Positions 63,647-64,000 of a stretch of 64,000 bases of DNA are shown in pieces. Every line of letters starts with the position of its first letter. Positions within the stretch are counted from its first letter, which is position 1. The notes beneath the pieces are model-generated. The model was not told the DNA's origin. It did not search any database and saw only the letters and a program-made list of their open reading frames with translations. This DNA is from Flavobacterium frigidarium DSM 17623. Its GTDB lineage: Bacteria > Bacteroidota > Bacteroidia > Flavobacteriales > Flavobacteriaceae. Both the position numbers and the translations under genes were made by a program. The stretch spans positions 48,534-112,533 of the forward strand of contig NZ_AUDO01000013.1 of the NCBI RefSeq assembly GCF_000425505.1. Direction: 5' to 3'.

Positions 63647-64000
63647 TGCATTGCCCCCAAAAAGTTAGACACTATTTGGGGGCATTTTTATGGAAAGAAA
63701 AGTCAAGTATGATTACACATTTAAACTTGAATGTGTGGAATTAGTTATCAAACAGCACAATTGCTGTGTGTCTGTAGCTAATAAAAAGAAAGTTCATCCT
63801 TCGAGTGTTAAAAAGTGGGTTAGGCTATATAATCATTATGGTAAAGATGGATTAACACCTAGGAATAACCGTAGTTATAGTGTCGATTTTAAATTTAAAG
63901 TTTTGCAATCAATTCAAAAAGAATCCTTGTCATTTGTGGATTGTTGTTTGAAATTTGACATTCCTGATGCGGGAATTATTCTAAAATGGAAAAAAGATTT
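63647..64000 (+). mobile_element. IS3-family insertion sequence, left end
   Basis: The left end lies at about 63647-63652 (TGCATTGCCCCCAAAAAG), and IS3 ends usually begin TG. A hairpin TGCCCCCAAA / TTTGGGGGCA (63652-63684) followed by TTTTTA sits just before the transposase start. The right end and target-site duplication are outside the window. Confidence 0.82.
63690..64000 (+). CDS. IS3-family transposase OrfA, partial
   Basis: 103 codons are visible before the window ends. It starts MERKVKYDYTFKLECVELVI and contains two helix-turn-helix-like segments (about 10-55 with SSVKKWVRLYN, and about 65-103 with LKFDIPDAGIILKWKKD), the plan of the IS150-type OrfA. It would bind the IS ends; a full transposase is normally made by frameshift into OrfB beyond the window. 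Confidence 0.85.
   Translation, partial: MERKVKYDYTFKLECVELVIKQHNCCVSVANKKKVHPSSVKKWVRLYNHYGKDGLTPRNNRSYSVDFKFKVLQSIQKESLSFVDCCLKFDIPDAGIILKWKKD

Noticed and set aside
1..64000. Search for tRNA, rRNA and tmRNA genes
   Set aside because: I saw no T-loop-like GGTTCGAATCC pattern within a cloverleaf on either strand and no rRNA-like blocks; a covariance search would be needed to exclude an unusual tRNA.

Overview
The window reads as ordinary chromosome from a Flavobacterium-like member of the Bacteroidetes (family Flavobacteriaceae). The DNA is AT-rich. Secreted proteins have short signal peptides, often ending in AQ. Genes lack Shine-Dalgarno sites. Several genes have an exact TAnnTTTG -7 promoter box, the element known from this phylum. 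The gene content also fits: a Bat (aerotolerance) operon, a TonB-dependent receptor with a CarboxypepD_reg domain, LytTR signalling and a surface lipoprotein under a B12 riboswitch. I found no rRNA, tRNA, CRISPR array, prophage or origin.

Layout. 1-6818: a partial cyclic-nucleotide phosphodiesterase, an ALDH7 aldehyde dehydrogenase, an outer-membrane barrel, a phosphoesterase, an AlbA_2 (schlafen-type) protein and two oxidoreductases. 7031-16361: a moxR/bat operon (MoxR ATPase, DUF58 protein, a membrane protein, two von Willebrand A proteins, a TPR protein, BatD and BatE). 16366-20863: cvpA, small conserved proteins, pheS, a secreted protein and gpsA. 21150-24151: a YqhD-type aldehyde reductase, a DJ-1/PfpI protein and a divergent LysR regulator. 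24152-27803: nadD, a decayed four-helix-bundle gene, gmk, yicC, a drug/metabolite transporter and an ArsC-like protein. 27876-33776: DinB, a lipoprotein, cystathionine gamma-synthase, a barrel protein, glutamate dehydrogenase and recO. 33900-40245: a TolC/MacA/MacB-type export operon with its own LytS/LytTR pair. 40528-45067: ileS, a DksA-like protein and lspA. 45259-48358: the riboswitch-controlled lipoprotein, a folate enzyme and a zinc deacylase. 48495-52543: uvrC and a patatin fused to a beta-barrel. 52726-58543: tyrosine and tryptophan catabolism (hmgA, hppD, kynA) with DUF3108 and M23 proteins. 58724-64000: pgi, a TonB receptor and the left end of an IS3-family element.

The most unusual signals lie between or inside ordinary genes. 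(i) Three intergenic copies (28341, 45077, 53941) of an approximately 80-base element share conserved flanks around a hairpin whose stem changes in both arms together. (ii) A GC-rich palindromic repeat of about 105 bases sits in frame inside ileS and is read as about 36 extra residues. (iii) A decayed four-helix-bundle gene between nadD and gmk is bracketed by inverted arrays of 7-base units; 7-base-period repeats also occur in three other spacers. (iv) A promoter-to-terminator unit of about 110 bases upstream of the DUF3108-kynA genes looks like a small RNA or attenuator. (v) A complete cobalamin riboswitch controls a lone surface lipoprotein.
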